Positions 25,234-34,318 of a DNA stretch of 45,858 nucleotides are shown here, one piece after another. A program made the translations under genes and the position numbers. The stretch's first letter is position 1; every line of letters starts with the position of its first letter. Under the pieces are notes generated by a model. The model was not told the origin of the DNA. It made no database searches and was given only the letters and a program-made list of their open reading frames with translations. This DNA is from an uncultured Chitinophaga sp. GTDB taxonomy: Bacteria; Bacteroidota; Bacteroidia; Chitinophagales; Chitinophagaceae. The stretch spans positions 1-45,858 of the forward strand of contig NZ_CABHOU010000034.1 of NCBI RefSeq assembly GCF_902168175.1, written 5' to 3'.

Positions 25234-25271
25234 CAAAAGAGGTTAATTCCTGTTGAAATTAACCTCTTTTG
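25234..25271. terminator. 15-bp perfect inverted repeat, likely terminator of the cupin gene
   Basis: CAAAAGAGGTTAATT / AATTAACCTCTTTTG with an 8-nt loop, between the cupin stop (25349) and the RidA start (25204). Read on the minus strand it ends CTCTTTTG TT. The stem is A/T-rich, so it may terminate only partially, letting some transcripts continue into the RidA gene. Confidence 0.6.
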
Positions 25272-25348
25272 CTGCTTATGTATTTTTGAGCAACTTGTGC
25301 TAAGGGAGCCAGGGTTGCTACTAAACCAGGCGTCCTGCCAGCTACCAT

Positions 25349-25759
25349 TTACTTTTTAAATAAAAGAAGTGGCTTGTCCTTCTTAACGATATAAGTGGCG
25401 AGCTCAGATGCTTTTACTTTACCAATGTTTTTTGCAGAATGATTCTTGCCGGCGGGAACAAAAAGTACGTCACCAGTTTTAAGTATAACAGGCTTCTCGC
25501 CTTCTATCTGGTATTCAAATATACCCTCCAGCACATAAATCACCTCTTCTCCTGGATGTGAGTGCATGCCTACCGCCGAACCTGGCTCTAAATCTATACG
25601 TGCCTGGATGGTTTCGTATCCCGCAGCCTCAATGTTGTGTCTCTGCAGGTCTGTTCGCTTTACCCCTGGTATTTGTGCAAAAGCAGCTTCGGGTGTAAAA
25701 AGGGCGGATAGGCTAAAGAACGTAACTACGATCAGCAAGACTTTTTGATATGTTTTCAT
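25349..25759 (-). CDS. Secreted small cupin-domain protein
   Basis: Protein of 136 residues with a signal peptide (cleavage near AAFAQ, residue 29) and a single cupin barrel. Metal ligands of the classic cupin are visible: motif 1 GMHSHPGEEVIYVLEG with two His and one Glu, and motif 2 GDVLFVPAGKNHSAKN with the final His. This supports metal binding (Mn, Fe or Ni, not resolvable). No catalytic class can be assigned; such small exported cupins are often only annotated as cupin. The alpha/beta-hydrolase gene lies upstream on the same strand (74 bp gap), so a shared transcript is plausible. Confidence 0.85.
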   Translation of the reverse strand: MKTYQKVLLIVVTFFSLSALFTPEAAFAQIPGVKRTDLQRHNIEAAGYETIQARIDLEPGSAVGMHSHPGEEVIYVLEGIFEYQIEGEKPVILKTGDVLFVPAGKNHSAKNIGKVKASELATYIVKKDKPLLLFKK

Positions 25760-25833
25760 TTTTGTTTTTTTATGTTTATGAAGTGTATTTGATTAACCAT
25801 GATTAGCATGGGGAAAGGTCGTTGGCTACCAGA

Positions 25834-26745
25834 TTATTGCTGAATGAAGGTTGTCAATTCGGCGTTGAATTTTGGAAGCTCTTCGATAAATAAAGCATGG
25901 CCGCTTTTATCGAGTGCAACTAATTTGGAGTTGGTAAGCAGTTTATGCATTTGTTCAGCTAAATCGAAAGTGCAGATTTTATCTAATTTACCATGAAGGA
26001 TAAGAGCCGGGATTTTTATCTTCTTTAAGTCGGCTCTTAAGTCTGAATCTCTTAGTGTTTTTAAAGCTTCCCCCATTGCATAAGGTGACGCTTGTGCCTG
26101 AATGGTGCCTAACCAGGCCGCATGACCTGCCGAAACACTCGTTTCGTTTGCCGGAAATATTTGTCCGAAGTTTGCAAACAGTTGCGGCCTGTTGGTATTA
26201 TTAAGATCAATTAACGCCGTAACATCGTCCTTAGTCCACGCTCCATAATTAAAGTCGGCCCTTTTGGTCCAGATTGGTGCCGCTGCGCCAAACAACGCCA
26301 TTTTGGAAACGTGAGCAGCATTATATTTGGCTACGTAATGGATGACTGTTGCTCCGCCCATGGAGAAACCGCCTATAGTCGCATTTTCAATTTTTAATTT
26401 ATCCAGCACCACTTTAATGTCATCAGCAAATACATCGTAGTTATATTTCCCCCCGGGTTTATCTGACAGGCCAAAACCTCTTAAGGTGATCCCAATTACA
26501 CGGTATCCTTTTTGAACTAAATCTGCGTATTGGTATTCATACATAGCGTCACTCAATGGCCATCCATGGATTAGCACAACAGGTTGCCCTTCGCCAAGAT
26601 CAGTTACATGAAGGCGTACATTTTCTTCTACGGCTATATATTCTTCCCTGCCCAGTGATGCACCAGTTCTTTTTGTTTGAGAAAACAGTTCGTTATTGGT
26701 TAATAATGCAGCAATGAGTCCGAAGGCCAGGATTATATGTTTCAT
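25834..26745 (-). CDS. Secreted alpha/beta-hydrolase
   Basis: Hydrolase of 303 residues with a signal peptide (MKHIILAFGLIAALL, cleavage near LFSQ). Alpha/beta-hydrolase marks: oxyanion region VVLIHGWPLS, GFGLSDKP, nucleophile elbow GGFSMGG, acid in HGKLDKICT, and catalytic histidine in KSGHALFIE near the end. It resembles cofactor-free haloperoxidase/esterase members, like the next gene but exported. The two hydrolases share layout and probably arose by duplication. Gene spacing to the upstream hydrolase is 50 bp. Substrate unknown. Confidence 0.86.
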   Translation of the reverse strand: MKHIILAFGLIAALLTNNELFSQTKRTGASLGREEYIAVEENVRLHVTDLGEGQPVVLIHGWPLSDAMYEYQYADLVQKGYRVIGITLRGFGLSDKPGGKYNYDVFADDIKVVLDKLKIENATIGGFSMGGATVIHYVAKYNAAHVSKMALFGAAAPIWTKRADFNYGAWTKDDVTALIDLNNTNRPQLFANFGQIFPANETSVSAGHAAWLGTIQAQASPYAMGEALKTLRDSDLRADLKKIKIPALILHGKLDKICTFDLAEQMHKLLTNSKLVALDKSGHALFIEELPKFNAELTTFIQQ

Positions 26746-26795
26746 TTTACAAGTTTAAATGTTGTTGATAGAGGTATTTTAGGGGAGATATTATA

Positions 26796-27617
26796 TTAAG
26801 CATTGATGAATTCGAGGATATCGCGGTTAATCGTATCGGCCTCGGTTGTAGGCATGCCATGTGAAAAGCCGGGATAGATAATCAGTTTACCGTTTTTCAA
26901 AAGCTCAGCTGCTTTAACCGCTGTAGTTGCATAAGGTACTATCTGGTCGTCGTCGCCATGCAACACAAGTACTGGGAAATCCACACTTTTCAGGTCTTCA
27001 GTGAAATCAGTTTCCGAAAACACCCTGATGCAATCGTAATGCGCCTTTATGCCGCCCATCATGCCCTGTCTCCACCAATTGTCCTGGATACCTTTTTTAA
27101 TGTCTGCACCTTCCCGGTTATAACCATAAAATGGAATGGTAAGGTCATGATAAAATTGCTGCCTGTTATGTTTTGTATTGTGGCGAATGTCGTCGAAAAC
27201 AGCCAGTGGAACTCCCTCGGGATTGTTGTCGTCCTGAATCATATAAGGTGTAATGGCACTTATCAGCACTACTTTGGAAACCCGGTTTTTGCCATATTGA
27301 GCGGCATATCTTATGGCTTCGCCGCCACCGGTTGAATGCCCTATATGGATAGCATTTTTAAGATTCAGGAACTCAACCAGTTCGGCTACATCGGCGGCGT
27401 AAGTATCCATATCATTGCCTTTGTAAGTTTGAGTGGATCGTCCGTGGCCCCTTCTGTCGTGAGCAATCACCCTAAATCCTTTTTCGAGGAAAAACATCAT
27501 CTGCGCATCCCAATCGTCTGATGATAATGGCCATCCGTGATGAAAGAAGATAGGTTGTCCTTCTCCCAGATCTTTGAAGTATATTTCTGTACCGTCTTTA
27601 ACTGTGAACTTATTCAT
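26796..27617 (-). CDS. Alpha/beta-hydrolase, cofactor-free chloroperoxidase/arylesterase type
   Basis: Cytosolic hydrolase of 273 residues, complete, without signal peptide. Marks: FFHHGWPLSSDDWD, RVIAHDRRGHGRS, nucleophile elbow HIGHSTGGGEA (Ser in GHSTGG), acid HGDDDQIVP and histidine GFSHGMPTT. The order and the conserved DRRGHGRS and GHSTGGGE strings match the non-heme chloroperoxidase/arylesterase group, which hydrolyse esters and can make peracids. It is the first gene of the leftward group (hydrolase, secreted hydrolase, cupin, RidA). The AraC gene upstream on the same strand has its own terminator, so this group needs a separate promoter in 27618-27789. Confidence 0.88.
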   Translation of the reverse strand: MNKFTVKDGTEIYFKDLGEGQPIFFHHGWPLSSDDWDAQMMFFLEKGFRVIAHDRRGHGRSTQTYKGNDMDTYAADVAELVEFLNLKNAIHIGHSTGGGEAIRYAAQYGKNRVSKVVLISAITPYMIQDDNNPEGVPLAVFDDIRHNTKHNRQQFYHDLTIPFYGYNREGADIKKGIQDNWWRQGMMGGIKAHYDCIRVFSETDFTEDLKSVDFPVLVLHGDDDQIVPYATTAVKAAELLKNGKLIIYPGFSHGMPTTEADTINRDILEFINA

Positions 27618-27789
27618 GATTTGTAGGTTTAAATGTTTTTATTGATTTGATGCTACAAAGTTGGTGCTTTTCTAAGCGCCTGGCAATGGACGGTCTTCGC
27701 CTTGCATTGCACTTTTTCCCCGGATTGTAAAAGCCGATAAATGGCATCCTGAAAAATGAGGTGCCAGCGCCTTCAGCAGGAGAAAGCGC

Positions 27790-27815
27790 AAAAAAGCATG
27801 GCCATTAGCCATGCT
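27790..27815 (-). terminator. Terminator of the AraC gene
   Basis: Perfect stem AGCATGGC / GCCATGCT with 5-nt loop (27795-27815). Read on the minus strand it is followed by T6. It lies 22 bp beyond the stop of the AraC gene. Confidence 0.85.
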
Positions 27816-27837
27816 CAGCGTGTATGTTTGTCAGCTT

Positions 27838-28662
27838 TTAGAATTGTTTGCGAAATGAGAGAGGGGAGATGCCTGTGTTTTTAGTGAAAAAGCGAACAAA
27901 ATAGGCGTCGTCTTCGTAATTCAGGCTATAGGCTATTTCCTTTACAGTCATTTTAGTATGTGCCAGCAGGCGTTTGCTTTCAAGGATAATCCTGTCCTTG
28001 ATAATGTCATTCGGGGTGTTTTTACTGATTAGTCCAATTTTCTTGCTTAAGTTTTTGGGCGTTATAAACAGAAGTTCGGCGTAATCGGCAACGGTATGGT
28101 GTGTTCTATAATGCTGTTCTACCAGTTTGCTGAATCTTCTTAAAAATTGTACATCGGCGTGCTGGCAGGTTTCGGCTAACTGGTGCTGCTGTTTCCAAAT
28201 TCGCAATGACTTCAGAATGATGAATTTTAACAGTATCCGAAGCATTTCCTCTGTGTTGGGGTCCTCGTTTTCCATTTCAGACCGAACTTCTCTGAGTATC
28301 GCCTGAATTTCTGTGGATTGATTTTCATTAAGCGCAATAAAGGGAACTTCAAATACATTGTTGTACAAAATACCGTCACAGGCCACCTCCTGGTCATGAA
28401 TTTCAACACAGTAGAAATCTCTGTTGAAATGTATTAGTTGACCGCTGATTGTTTTACAGGGCTTTAATACAACCTTTGGATTTATAAACAGCAGCGCATC
28501 CGTTTCCATCCGGAATTTCTGGAAATCGACCTGGATAGTAGCGTTCTTCGGTACGAACAGTATTTTGATATGGTCATCTATTGACGTGAGCGTGTTTTCT
28601 TCCGTTGCTGGCAGGCTGAATTCTAAATTCCCGAACTGTTTATATGAAAATTGTTTTAGCAT
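27838..28662 (-). CDS. AraC-family transcriptional regulator
   Basis: Regulator of 274 residues from the ATG at 28662, which opens MLKQFSYKQFGNLEFSLP as expected for this type; the longer frame to 28758 adds 32 residues that look non-native. The N-terminal part is a diverged sensing domain. The C-terminal AraC domain is complete: VADYAELLFITPKNLSKKIG and MTVKEIAYSLNYEDDAYFVR, ending FFTKNTGISPLSFRKQF. It lies just upstream of the hydrolase/cupin/RidA group on the same strand, with a terminator between, and probably controls it; this is inferred from order only. Confidence 0.87.
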   Translation of the reverse strand: MLKQFSYKQFGNLEFSLPATEENTLTSIDDHIKILFVPKNATIQVDFQKFRMETDALLFINPKVVLKPCKTISGQLIHFNRDFYCVEIHDQEVACDGILYNNVFEVPFIALNENQSTEIQAILREVRSEMENEDPNTEEMLRILLKFIILKSLRIWKQQHQLAETCQHADVQFLRRFSKLVEQHYRTHHTVADYAELLFITPKNLSKKIGLISKNTPNDIIKDRIILESKRLLAHTKMTVKEIAYSLNYEDDAYFVRFFTKNTGISPLSFRKQF

Positions 28663-28910
28663 GTGTGTTCCCGGTTGATCGATAGTTAGTGTAGGCTGTG
28701 CCGGCAGTGCGCTGTATATAAACCGAAGTAAGGCAGATCGTCCGTTATAAAACCTCACTGGTTCAGCGCTTTCTGCGATCCGGCAATTTACTTATTTCCA
28801 TTACAAACTGGCATTTTCATCAGGTAAGTATCAACTTTAACATTTTCAACATGTAGGTAGATAACGGAGATATCGCAATTGTGATCTGTGTAATGGAAAG
28901 GGAGGATATA

Positions 28911-28953
28911 AAAAAAACGCTACAAGTTGGAAGTATCCTTTTTGTAGCGTTTT
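28911..28953 (-). terminator. Terminator downstream of tRNA-Glu
   Basis: Inverted repeat AAAACGCTACAA / TTGTAGCGTTTT (28914-28925 and 28942-28953, loop of 16 nt). Read on the minus strand it is followed by a T-run. It begins 3 bp past the tRNA 3' end. Confidence 0.75.
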
Positions 28954-28955
28954 CG

Positions 28956-29027
28956 TACCGCGTACGGGATTCGAACCCGTGATTCCTCCGTGAAAGGGAG
29001 GCGTCTTAACCCCTTGACCAACGCGGC
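28956..29027 (-). tRNA. tRNA-Glu (UUC)
   Basis: Read on the minus strand, 72 nt fold as a cloverleaf. Acceptor GCCGCGT / ACGCGGT (G1-U72 wobble, also seen in other Bacteroidota tRNA-Glu genes as I recall them). Anticodon stem CCTCC / GGAGG with loop CTTTCAC, anticodon TTC. T-arm CGGGTTCGAATCCCG. Discriminator base A; no CCA encoded. It is transcribed alone on the minus strand with the terminator at 28911. Confidence 0.95.
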
Positions 29028-29104
29028 ATGTTTTGTAATTGGGAACGCAAAGGTAATCCCTGTTTTGATATTTTCAAAAAAAACTTTCTTAACCCAAATT
29101 TATA

Positions 29105-29135
29105 TTGATTTATAGCTGTCCACCGCGTAAATTTG
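29105..29135 (+). promoter_or_regulatory. Promoter of gap
   Basis: TTG (29105-29107), 20 bp, then TAAATTTG (29128-29135): an exact Bacteroidota -7 element with a good -33 spacing, 38 bp before the gap start. Confidence 0.7.
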
Positions 29136-29173
29136 CATTTCAATTTTTTTCATCTTCAAATCTTTAGTGTAAA

Positions 29174-30190
29174 ATGGGAACTACTCTCAAAATCGGTATT
29201 AATGGTTTCGGTCGTATTGGTCGCCTTGTATACCGTCAGATTTACAACATGCCTGGTATCGACGTGGTGGCTATCAACGATCTTACCAGCCCTAAGGTAT
29301 TGGCGCACCTGTTAAAATACGACTCGGCGCAAGGTAGATTTGAAACAGAAGTAACTAGCACCGACAATTCCATCACTGTTAACGGTGAGGAAGTTAAAAT
29401 ATACGCACAGAAAGATCCTGCACAGATTCCCTGGAAAAACCATGAAATCGACGTAGTAATCGAGTGTACCGGCTTCTTTACTGATAAAGAGAAAGCGGAA
29501 GCACACATTACTGCCGGCGCTAAACGTGTAGTTATCTCTGCTCCAGCTACTGGCGACCTGAAAACTGTTGTGTTCAATGTGAACCACGACATCCTTGACG
29601 GTAGCGAAACTGTTATCTCCTGCGCTTCCTGCACAACTAACTGCCTGGCGCCTATGGCTAAGGTACTGGAAGATAAATACGGTATCGTTACCGGTTTAAT
29701 GACCACTATCCACGCTTACACCAACGACCAGAACACCCTGGATGCTCCGCACCCTAAAGGTGACCTCCGTCGCGCCCGCGCTGCTGCCGCCAACATCGTG
29801 CCTAACAGCACTGGTGCTGCTAAAGCGATCGGCCTGGTACTGCCTAGCCTGAAAGGTAAACTGGACGGTAACGCTCAGCGTGTACCAACCATCACTGGTT
29901 CACTCACTGAACTGACTACCATCCTCGGTAAAAAAGTAACAGCTGAAGAAATCAACGAAGCCATGAAAGCTGCTTCTAACGAGTCTTTCGGTTACACTAC
30001 AGACGAAATCGTAAGCACCGACATTATCGGTACCCGCTTCGGTTCGCTGTTCGATGCTACCCAAACTAAAGTAATCACCCAGGGCGATGTACAAATGGTG
30101 AAAACCGTTTCCTGGTACGATAACGAAATGAGCTACGTATCTCAACTGGTTCGCACTGTGAAACACTTCGCAGGCCTGATCAGCAAATAA
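29174..30190 (+). CDS. gap: Glyceraldehyde-3-phosphate dehydrogenase, type I
   Basis: Glycolytic NAD-dependent enzyme that makes 1,3-bisphosphoglycerate; 338 residues, normal length. NAD-binding [15 protein letters not shown] (8-22), catalytic Cys153 in [12 protein letters not shown], catalytic His in [10 protein letters not shown] (about 180), [17 protein letters not shown], and the final [13 protein letters not shown]. It is followed by pgk, the next enzyme in glycolysis, 99 bp away; a strong hairpin between them (30207) means pgk expression may be partly separate. The gene has its own strong promoter. Confidence 0.97.
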   Translation: MGTTLKIGINGFGRIGRLVYRQIYNMPGIDVVAINDLTSPKVLAHLLKYDSAQGRFETEVTSTDNSITVNGEEVKIYAQKDPAQIPWKNHEIDVVIECTGFFTDKEKAEAHITAGAKRVVISAPATGDLKTVVFNVNHDILDGSETVISCASCTTNCLAPMAKVLEDKYGIVTGLMTTIHAYTNDQNTLDAPHPKGDLRRARAAAANIVPNSTGAAKAIGLVLPSLKGKLDGNAQRVPTITGSLTELTTILGKKVTAEEINEAMKAASNESFGYTTDEIVSTDIIGTRFGSLFDATQTKVITQGDVQMVKTVSWYDNEMSYVSQLVRTVKHFAGLISK

Positions 30191-30206
30191 TATTGACTAA
30201 AAGCTG

Positions 30207-30263
30207 GGGGAGAAGGGATAAAGGTGCGTAGTGCCTTTATCTTTTTCTCCCTTCTCTTTTTTT
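30207..30263 (+). terminator. Terminator between gap and pgk
   Basis: Long imperfect stem: GGGAGAAGGGATAAAGG pairs with CCTTTATCTTTTTCTCCC across an 8-nt loop (one bulge), followed by TTCTCTTTTTTT. It lies 17 bp after the gap stop and 27 bp before the pgk start. Confidence 0.75.
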
Positions 30264-30289
30264 ACTAACCTTTCTTAAAACCCGGGATT

Positions 30290-31483
30290 ATGAGCAAGTT
30301 TTCCGACTATAACTTCAGCGGCAAAAAAGCCCTGGTACGCGTAGATTTCAACGTTCCCCTCAACGATAAATTCGAGATTACCGACGATAACCGCATGACA
30401 GCAGCGGTTTCCACGATCAAAAAAATACTGGCCGACGGTGGTGCCGTTATCCTCATGTCGCACCTCGGCAGACCAAAAGACGGTCCTACCGATAAATATT
30501 CTCTCAAACACCTGGTTAACCACCTCATAAAATTGCTGGATGGCGTTACCGTTAAGTTTGCTGAAGACTGTGTAGGCGAAGTTGCTGAAAAAGCAGCCGC
30601 TAACCTGCAACCAGGCGAAGTGCTGCTGCTCGAAAACCTCCGCTTCCACAAACAGGAAGAGAAAGGTGACCGCGACTTTGCACAGCAACTGGCTAAACTG
30701 GGTGATGTATATGTGAACGATGCCTTCGGTACCGCTCACCGCGCCCACGCCTCTACAGCGGTTATCGCTGAATTCTTCCCTGCCGGTCAGCGCCTGTTTG
30801 GCCTGCTGATGGAAGCGGAAGTAAATAACGCCGAAAAAGTACTGCACGGCGCAGAAGCTCCTTTCACCGCCATCCTCGGCGGCGCTAAGGTGAGCGACAA
30901 AATCCTGATCATCGAAAACCTGATGGAAAAAGCCAATAACATCATCATTGGCGGCGGTATGGCATATACCTTCCTGAAAGCACAGGGTAAAGAGATCGGT
31001 AACTCGCTAGTAGAAAACGAGAAACTGGAACTCGCACTGGACCTGCTGGCTAAAGCTAAAGCCAAGGGCGTACAGTTGATCCTGCCTACCGATTCGGTAG
31101 CAGCTGATAAATTTGCAGCCGATGCTAACACCCAAACCGTTTCCAACGACAGCATTCCTGCCGGCTGGATGGGCCTGGACGTTGGTCCTGAGTCTGTAAA
31201 ACTGTTTTCTGAAACCATCGCCAAGTCTAAAACCATCCTCTGGAACGGTCCTATGGGCGTGTTCGAAATGGAGAAGTTCCAGGCGGGTACTAAAGCTGTA
31301 GCCGATGCCATCGTGGAAGCTACTGCTGCAGGCGCTTTCTCCCTCGTGGGTGGTGGCGACTCTGTGGCGGCGGTTAACCAGTTTGGCCTGGCCGACAAAG
31401 TTAGCTATGTATCTACAGGCGGCGGCGCCATGCTCGAGTACTTCGAGGGCAAAAGCCTGCCCGGTATTGCTGCAATAAAGTAA
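30290..31483 (+). CDS. pgk: Phosphoglycerate kinase
   Basis: Glycolytic enzyme making ATP from 1,3-bisphosphoglycerate; 397 residues, normal length. Seen: [10 protein letters not shown] (substrate loop), [54 protein letters not shown], the nucleotide-site [14 protein letters not shown] and the closing [13 protein letters not shown], then [14 protein letters not shown]. Directly downstream of gap on the same strand. It ends in a bidirectional terminator at 31501. Confidence 0.97.
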   Translation: MSKFSDYNFSGKKALVRVDFNVPLNDKFEITDDNRMTAAVSTIKKILADGGAVILMSHLGRPKDGPTDKYSLKHLVNHLIKLLDGVTVKFAEDCVGEVAEKAAANLQPGEVLLLENLRFHKQEEKGDRDFAQQLAKLGDVYVNDAFGTAHRAHASTAVIAEFFPAGQRLFGLLMEAEVNNAEKVLHGAEAPFTAILGGAKVSDKILIIENLMEKANNIIIGGGMAYTFLKAQGKEIGNSLVENEKLELALDLLAKAKAKGVQLILPTDSVAADKFAADANTQTVSNDSIPAGWMGLDVGPESVKLFSETIAKSKTILWNGPMGVFEMEKFQAGTKAVADAIVEATAAGAFSLVGGGDSVAAVNQFGLADKVSYVSTGGGAMLEYFEGKSLPGIAAIK

Positions 31484-31500
31484 TTCGTACAATACGATAA

Positions 31501-31537
31501 AAAAAACGCTGTGTCCGTAAAGGGCACAGCGTTTTTT
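31501..31537. terminator. Bidirectional terminator between pgk and the M20 dipeptidase gene
   Basis: AAAAAACGCTGTGTCC (31501-31516) pairs with GGGCACAGCGTTTTTT (31522-31537), one G-T, 5-nt loop. A-run and T-run flank the G/C core, so it works for both convergent genes. Confidence 0.88.
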
Positions 31538-31554
31538 ATTTTAAAGGAACGAGC

Positions 31555-32925
31555 TTATTTGCTCATTTCCGCGAAGTACTGGTGGAAGTAAGGGATCGTT
31601 TCGATGCCTTTGTAGAAGTTAGCGAGGTTGAACTTCTCATTCGGAGAGTGCAGGTTGTCGCTATCCAAACCAAAGCCCATCAACACCGTTTTAAGACCCA
31701 GTTCTTTCTCGAACAGCGCCACAATGGGAATGCTGCCGCCGCCCCTTACAGGAATAGGCTCTTTGCCGAAAGTTGCCGCATAAGCCTTGTTAGCGGCTTT
31801 AAAAGCGATATGATCTGTTGGTGTAACGTAAGGGTTACCACCATGGTGAGGCGTAACCTTCACTTTTACGGTGTTCGGCGCTATCTTCTCGAAATGCGCT
31901 TTGAACAGGTCGGATATTTTATGAGAATCCTGGTTAGGCACCAGGCGCATAGAGATCTTGGCAAATGCCTTAGAAGGCAATACCGTCTTGGCGCCTTCGC
32001 CGGTGTAACCACCCCAAATGCCGTTTACCTCGAGGGTTGGACGGGTACCGGTGCGTTCAAACACGCTGTAACCTTTTTCACCCCAAACATCGGCAATCTC
32101 CAGGTCGGTGATATATTCTTTCAGATCGAACGGAGCCGAATTAAGTGCTTTACGTTCTGCATCGCTCAGGTCGGCTACGTCGTCGTAGAAACCTGGGATG
32201 GTAATATGATTGTCTTTATCGTGCAGGCTGGCGATCATCTGGCAAAGGATCGTAGCCGGGTTGGCTACCGCTCCGCCATATACGCCGCTGTGCAGGTCGC
32301 GGTTAGGGCCGGTAACTTCCACTTCCATGTACGACAGGCCACGAAGGCCGGTATCGATTGAAGGGGTTTCGAGGCTGATCATGGCAGTGTCGGAAATCAA
32401 TACCACATCGGCTTTCAGGCGTTCTTTGTTCTCTTTAATGAAGAGGCCCAGGTTTGCGCTGCCCACTTCTTCTTCACCTTCGATCATAAACTTCACGTTG
32501 CAGGCCATGGTATTGGTCGACACCATGGTTTCGAAAGCTTTTACGTGCATGTAAAACTGGCCTTTATCATCGGCCGAGCCACGGGCGTAGATTTTCCCGT
32601 CTTTAATAACGGGTTCAAAAGGGCCGCTATGCCACAGTTCCAGCGGGTCGGCCGGCTGTACGTCGTAGTGGCCATAAACCAGTACAGTAGGCAGGGCGGG
32701 GTCGATTATTTTTTCACCGTAAACGATAGGGTGGCCTGCTGTAGGACAAACCTCCACGTTATTGGCGCCTGCTTCGATTAATCTCTCCTTCACTGCTTCT
32801 GCGCAGCGTTTCGTGTCTTCGTTGTGCCTGGAGTCCGCGCTCACAGAGGGTATGCGCAGCAGCGATAACAACTCTTCCAGGAACCTGTCTTTATTCTCAG
32901 CCTGGTAATCTTTCCAAACTTGCAT
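31555..32925 (-). CDS. M20-family dipeptidase (carnosinase-like)
   Basis: Di-zinc peptidase of 456 residues, cytosolic (no signal peptide). Metal and catalytic motifs: VYGHYDVQPADP (His ligand and Asp), GSADDKGQ (bridging Asp), EGEEEVGS (general base and ligand), ISDTA (ligand), and the final His in NLHSPNEKF. The inserted dimerisation/lid domain carries RDLHSGVYGG. Layout matches the CNDP/PepV-like dipeptidases that hydrolyse dipeptides and some N-acyl compounds. Exact substrate not predictable. It is convergent with pgk; a promoter-like pair, TTTG then TAAATTGC with 17 bp spacing, lies just upstream (32959-32987). Confidence 0.92.
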   Translation of the reverse strand: MQVWKDYQAENKDRFLEELLSLLRIPSVSADSRHNEDTKRCAEAVKERLIEAGANNVEVCPTAGHPIVYGEKIIDPALPTVLVYGHYDVQPADPLELWHSGPFEPVIKDGKIYARGSADDKGQFYMHVKAFETMVSTNTMACNVKFMIEGEEEVGSANLGLFIKENKERLKADVVLISDTAMISLETPSIDTGLRGLSYMEVEVTGPNRDLHSGVYGGAVANPATILCQMIASLHDKDNHITIPGFYDDVADLSDAERKALNSAPFDLKEYITDLEIADVWGEKGYSVFERTGTRPTLEVNGIWGGYTGEGAKTVLPSKAFAKISMRLVPNQDSHKISDLFKAHFEKIAPNTVKVKVTPHHGGNPYVTPTDHIAFKAANKAYAATFGKEPIPVRGGGSIPIVALFEKELGLKTVLMGFGLDSDNLHSPNEKFNLANFYKGIETIPYFHQYFAEMSK

Positions 32926-33494
32926 GATGTATGGTGATTATAAACGTTTACAATGGCTGCAATTTAAAGGAATTTGCAGAAAGCAAAGGGCTTGTAAAAA
33001 AATTATGGACCCAGCAGTGGAGTACTATAGGGCCGCCGTTGCGTCGCACTCTTCATCTGTAACAATTCTATCAACATTTTTATTTATTTCCGTGCCTGCC
33101 AAACCGTCTGCGAACCGGCAACACAGGCTTTCCTCCGGCTTTACACCGTGTATGTTCGCCGGTCCGGGGCTGCTGTCATTAGGTTTTCAATAGCAATGAA
33201 AGGGCAGCGAAAGGGCAGTTTAAGGGCAACGATAGGGCCTGGGTGGCCAGCAGCAAGCCTTTGAGTAGCCCTAAAATAGCAAGATCCCTATTCCCACTGT
33301 TGTTTCCGCGTGTTCGTTTTTAAGAAAAGGTAAGTATATCATATAATCACCTTCACCGCCCCAGCGGGTTTCAGCGAAAATGGATATAGGATCGATAAAG
33401 GGTCGGTATAGAATGCCCAATAGCGATCCCTCCGCTGAAGGGAGTGACACAACGGCGGCTGATGATTTGTCTAAAGCTGGTCCCAAAAAGTTAC
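32926..33494. other. Intergenic region of about 570 bp
   Basis: Between the M20 dipeptidase and response-regulator genes (both minus strand). It holds a promoter candidate for the dipeptidase (minus strand, TTTG at 32987-32984 and TAAATTGC at 32966-32959) and one doubtful small reading frame (33271-33486). Around 33197-33235 there are three AAGGGCA-type short repeats (gaaagggcagcg, gaaagggcagtt, taagggcaacg). No RNA gene or mobile element was recognised. Confidence 0.4.
33271..33486 (-). CDS. Doubtful 71-residue reading frame, possible barrel-protein remnant
   Basis: Starts 8 bp after the response-regulator stop on the same strand. The frame ends in TTVGIGILLF, an aromatic-ended alternating stretch like the last strand of an outer-membrane barrel, and contains ISIFAETRWGGEG. 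There is no signal peptide and no recognised family. It may be a remnant of a larger gene, or chance. Confidence 0.2.
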   Translation of the reverse strand: MGPALDKSSAAVVSLPSAEGSLLGILYRPFIDPISIFAETRWGGEGDYMIYLPFLKNEHAETTVGIGILLF

Positions 33495-33959
33495 TTAGGA
33501 AATCAGTTTCTGGCGAAGGAGGAATTCGAGTTTTTCGTTAACGTCGAGCAGCTTCTCGGTAAGTTCGCGGTTTTCTTTTCGGAGTGCGTAAACTTCGTAA
33601 GCCTTATCGATGTTATGCTTAAGTTCGTCTTCGTTCCAGGGTTTTGAGAAGTATTTATAAACCTGGCCTTTATTGATGGCGTCGATTACCGCATTGATGT
33701 CGGCGTAACCGGTAAGCAGGATGCGGATCGGTTCGGAGTGCTTTTCGAGGATAGACTCAAAGAATTCGATACCGGTCATTTTCGGCATACGCTGATCGGA
33801 AATGATAATGTGGAAATCATTCTCGTCCAGTAACTTATAAGCTTCTTCGGCCGATTCTGCAGTGTGAATGGCGTATAATCTCCTGAAGCTGGCCTTAAAG
33901 GCATTCAGGTTATGTACTTCATCATCTATATAGAGGATGCGTATTTGTTGCTGACTCAT
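33495..33959 (-). CDS. Stand-alone response regulator (REC domain plus coiled coil)
   Basis: Protein of 154 residues. The receiver domain (about 5-120) has acidic Asp12/Asp13 in YIDDE, phospho-acceptor Asp55 in IIISDQRMP, Thr in ILLTGYAD and the invariant Lys in YFSKPWNEDEL. The remaining ~30 residues form an amphipathic helix (ENRELTEKLLDVNEKLEFLL), probably a coiled coil, with no DNA-binding or enzymatic output domain. Output would be through protein binding. GQVYKYFSKPWNEDELK resembles the REC domains of RpfG-type regulators. No kinase gene is in the window. Confidence 0.9.
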   Translation of the reverse strand: MSQQQIRILYIDDEVHNLNAFKASFRRLYAIHTAESAEEAYKLLDENDFHIIISDQRMPKMTGIEFFESILEKHSEPIRILLTGYADINAVIDAINKGQVYKYFSKPWNEDELKHNIDKAYEVYALRKENRELTEKLLDVNEKLEFLLRQKLIS

Positions 33960-34318
33960 CTAACGCTGTAAACTTAATCTAAGTTAATAAAAATAAGCGG
34001 GTTGTGAACAGATAGGGTACCTGTTTTTTACGCTCACATGATCGCTTTGGCCTGTCCTGGCACATTCATAAGTTCCGTATTGCCGGTAAAAACTGTTATT
34101 AACCACAACCTGTATCCGAAATATCGTGCTGTAAACATAGATGTTTTGTTGTGGATTTTAATTAATAAGTATAAGTTTTTTTTAAAAAGTATAATGAAAT
34201 ATCATGTAACCAGGCACTTACGCAAGGGATATGGCGCTGTTGTTTTGCGTTTTGCCGAAATTCGTGTAGGTTTGATAAACTCCTTAGGGGGACGAACAAA
34301 AATAAATCAGTGTATATT
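33960..34318. other. Intergenic region with lemA promoter
   Basis: About 360 bp between the divergent response regulator and lemA, strongly A/T-rich from 34140 to 34200. The best element is a full Bacteroidota promoter for lemA: TTTG (34244-34247), 19 bp, TAGGTTTG (34267-34274). A CCACAAC / GTTGTGG inverted repeat with a ~38-nt loop (34103-34109 and 34148-34154) is present but of unclear meaning. No RNA gene recognised. Confidence 0.5.
34244..34274 (+). promoter_or_regulatory. Promoter of the lemA cluster
   Basis: TTTG, 19 bp, TAGGTTTG: both elements of the Bacteroidota consensus with the same spacing as the rRNA promoters at the right end of the window. It ends 44 bp before the lemA ATG. 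Confidence 0.7.

Noticed and set aside
34103..34154. Inverted repeat CCACAAC / GTTGTGG as an RNA element
   Set aside because: The stem is only 7 bp with a loop of nearly 40 nt in an A/T-rich region; likely chance.
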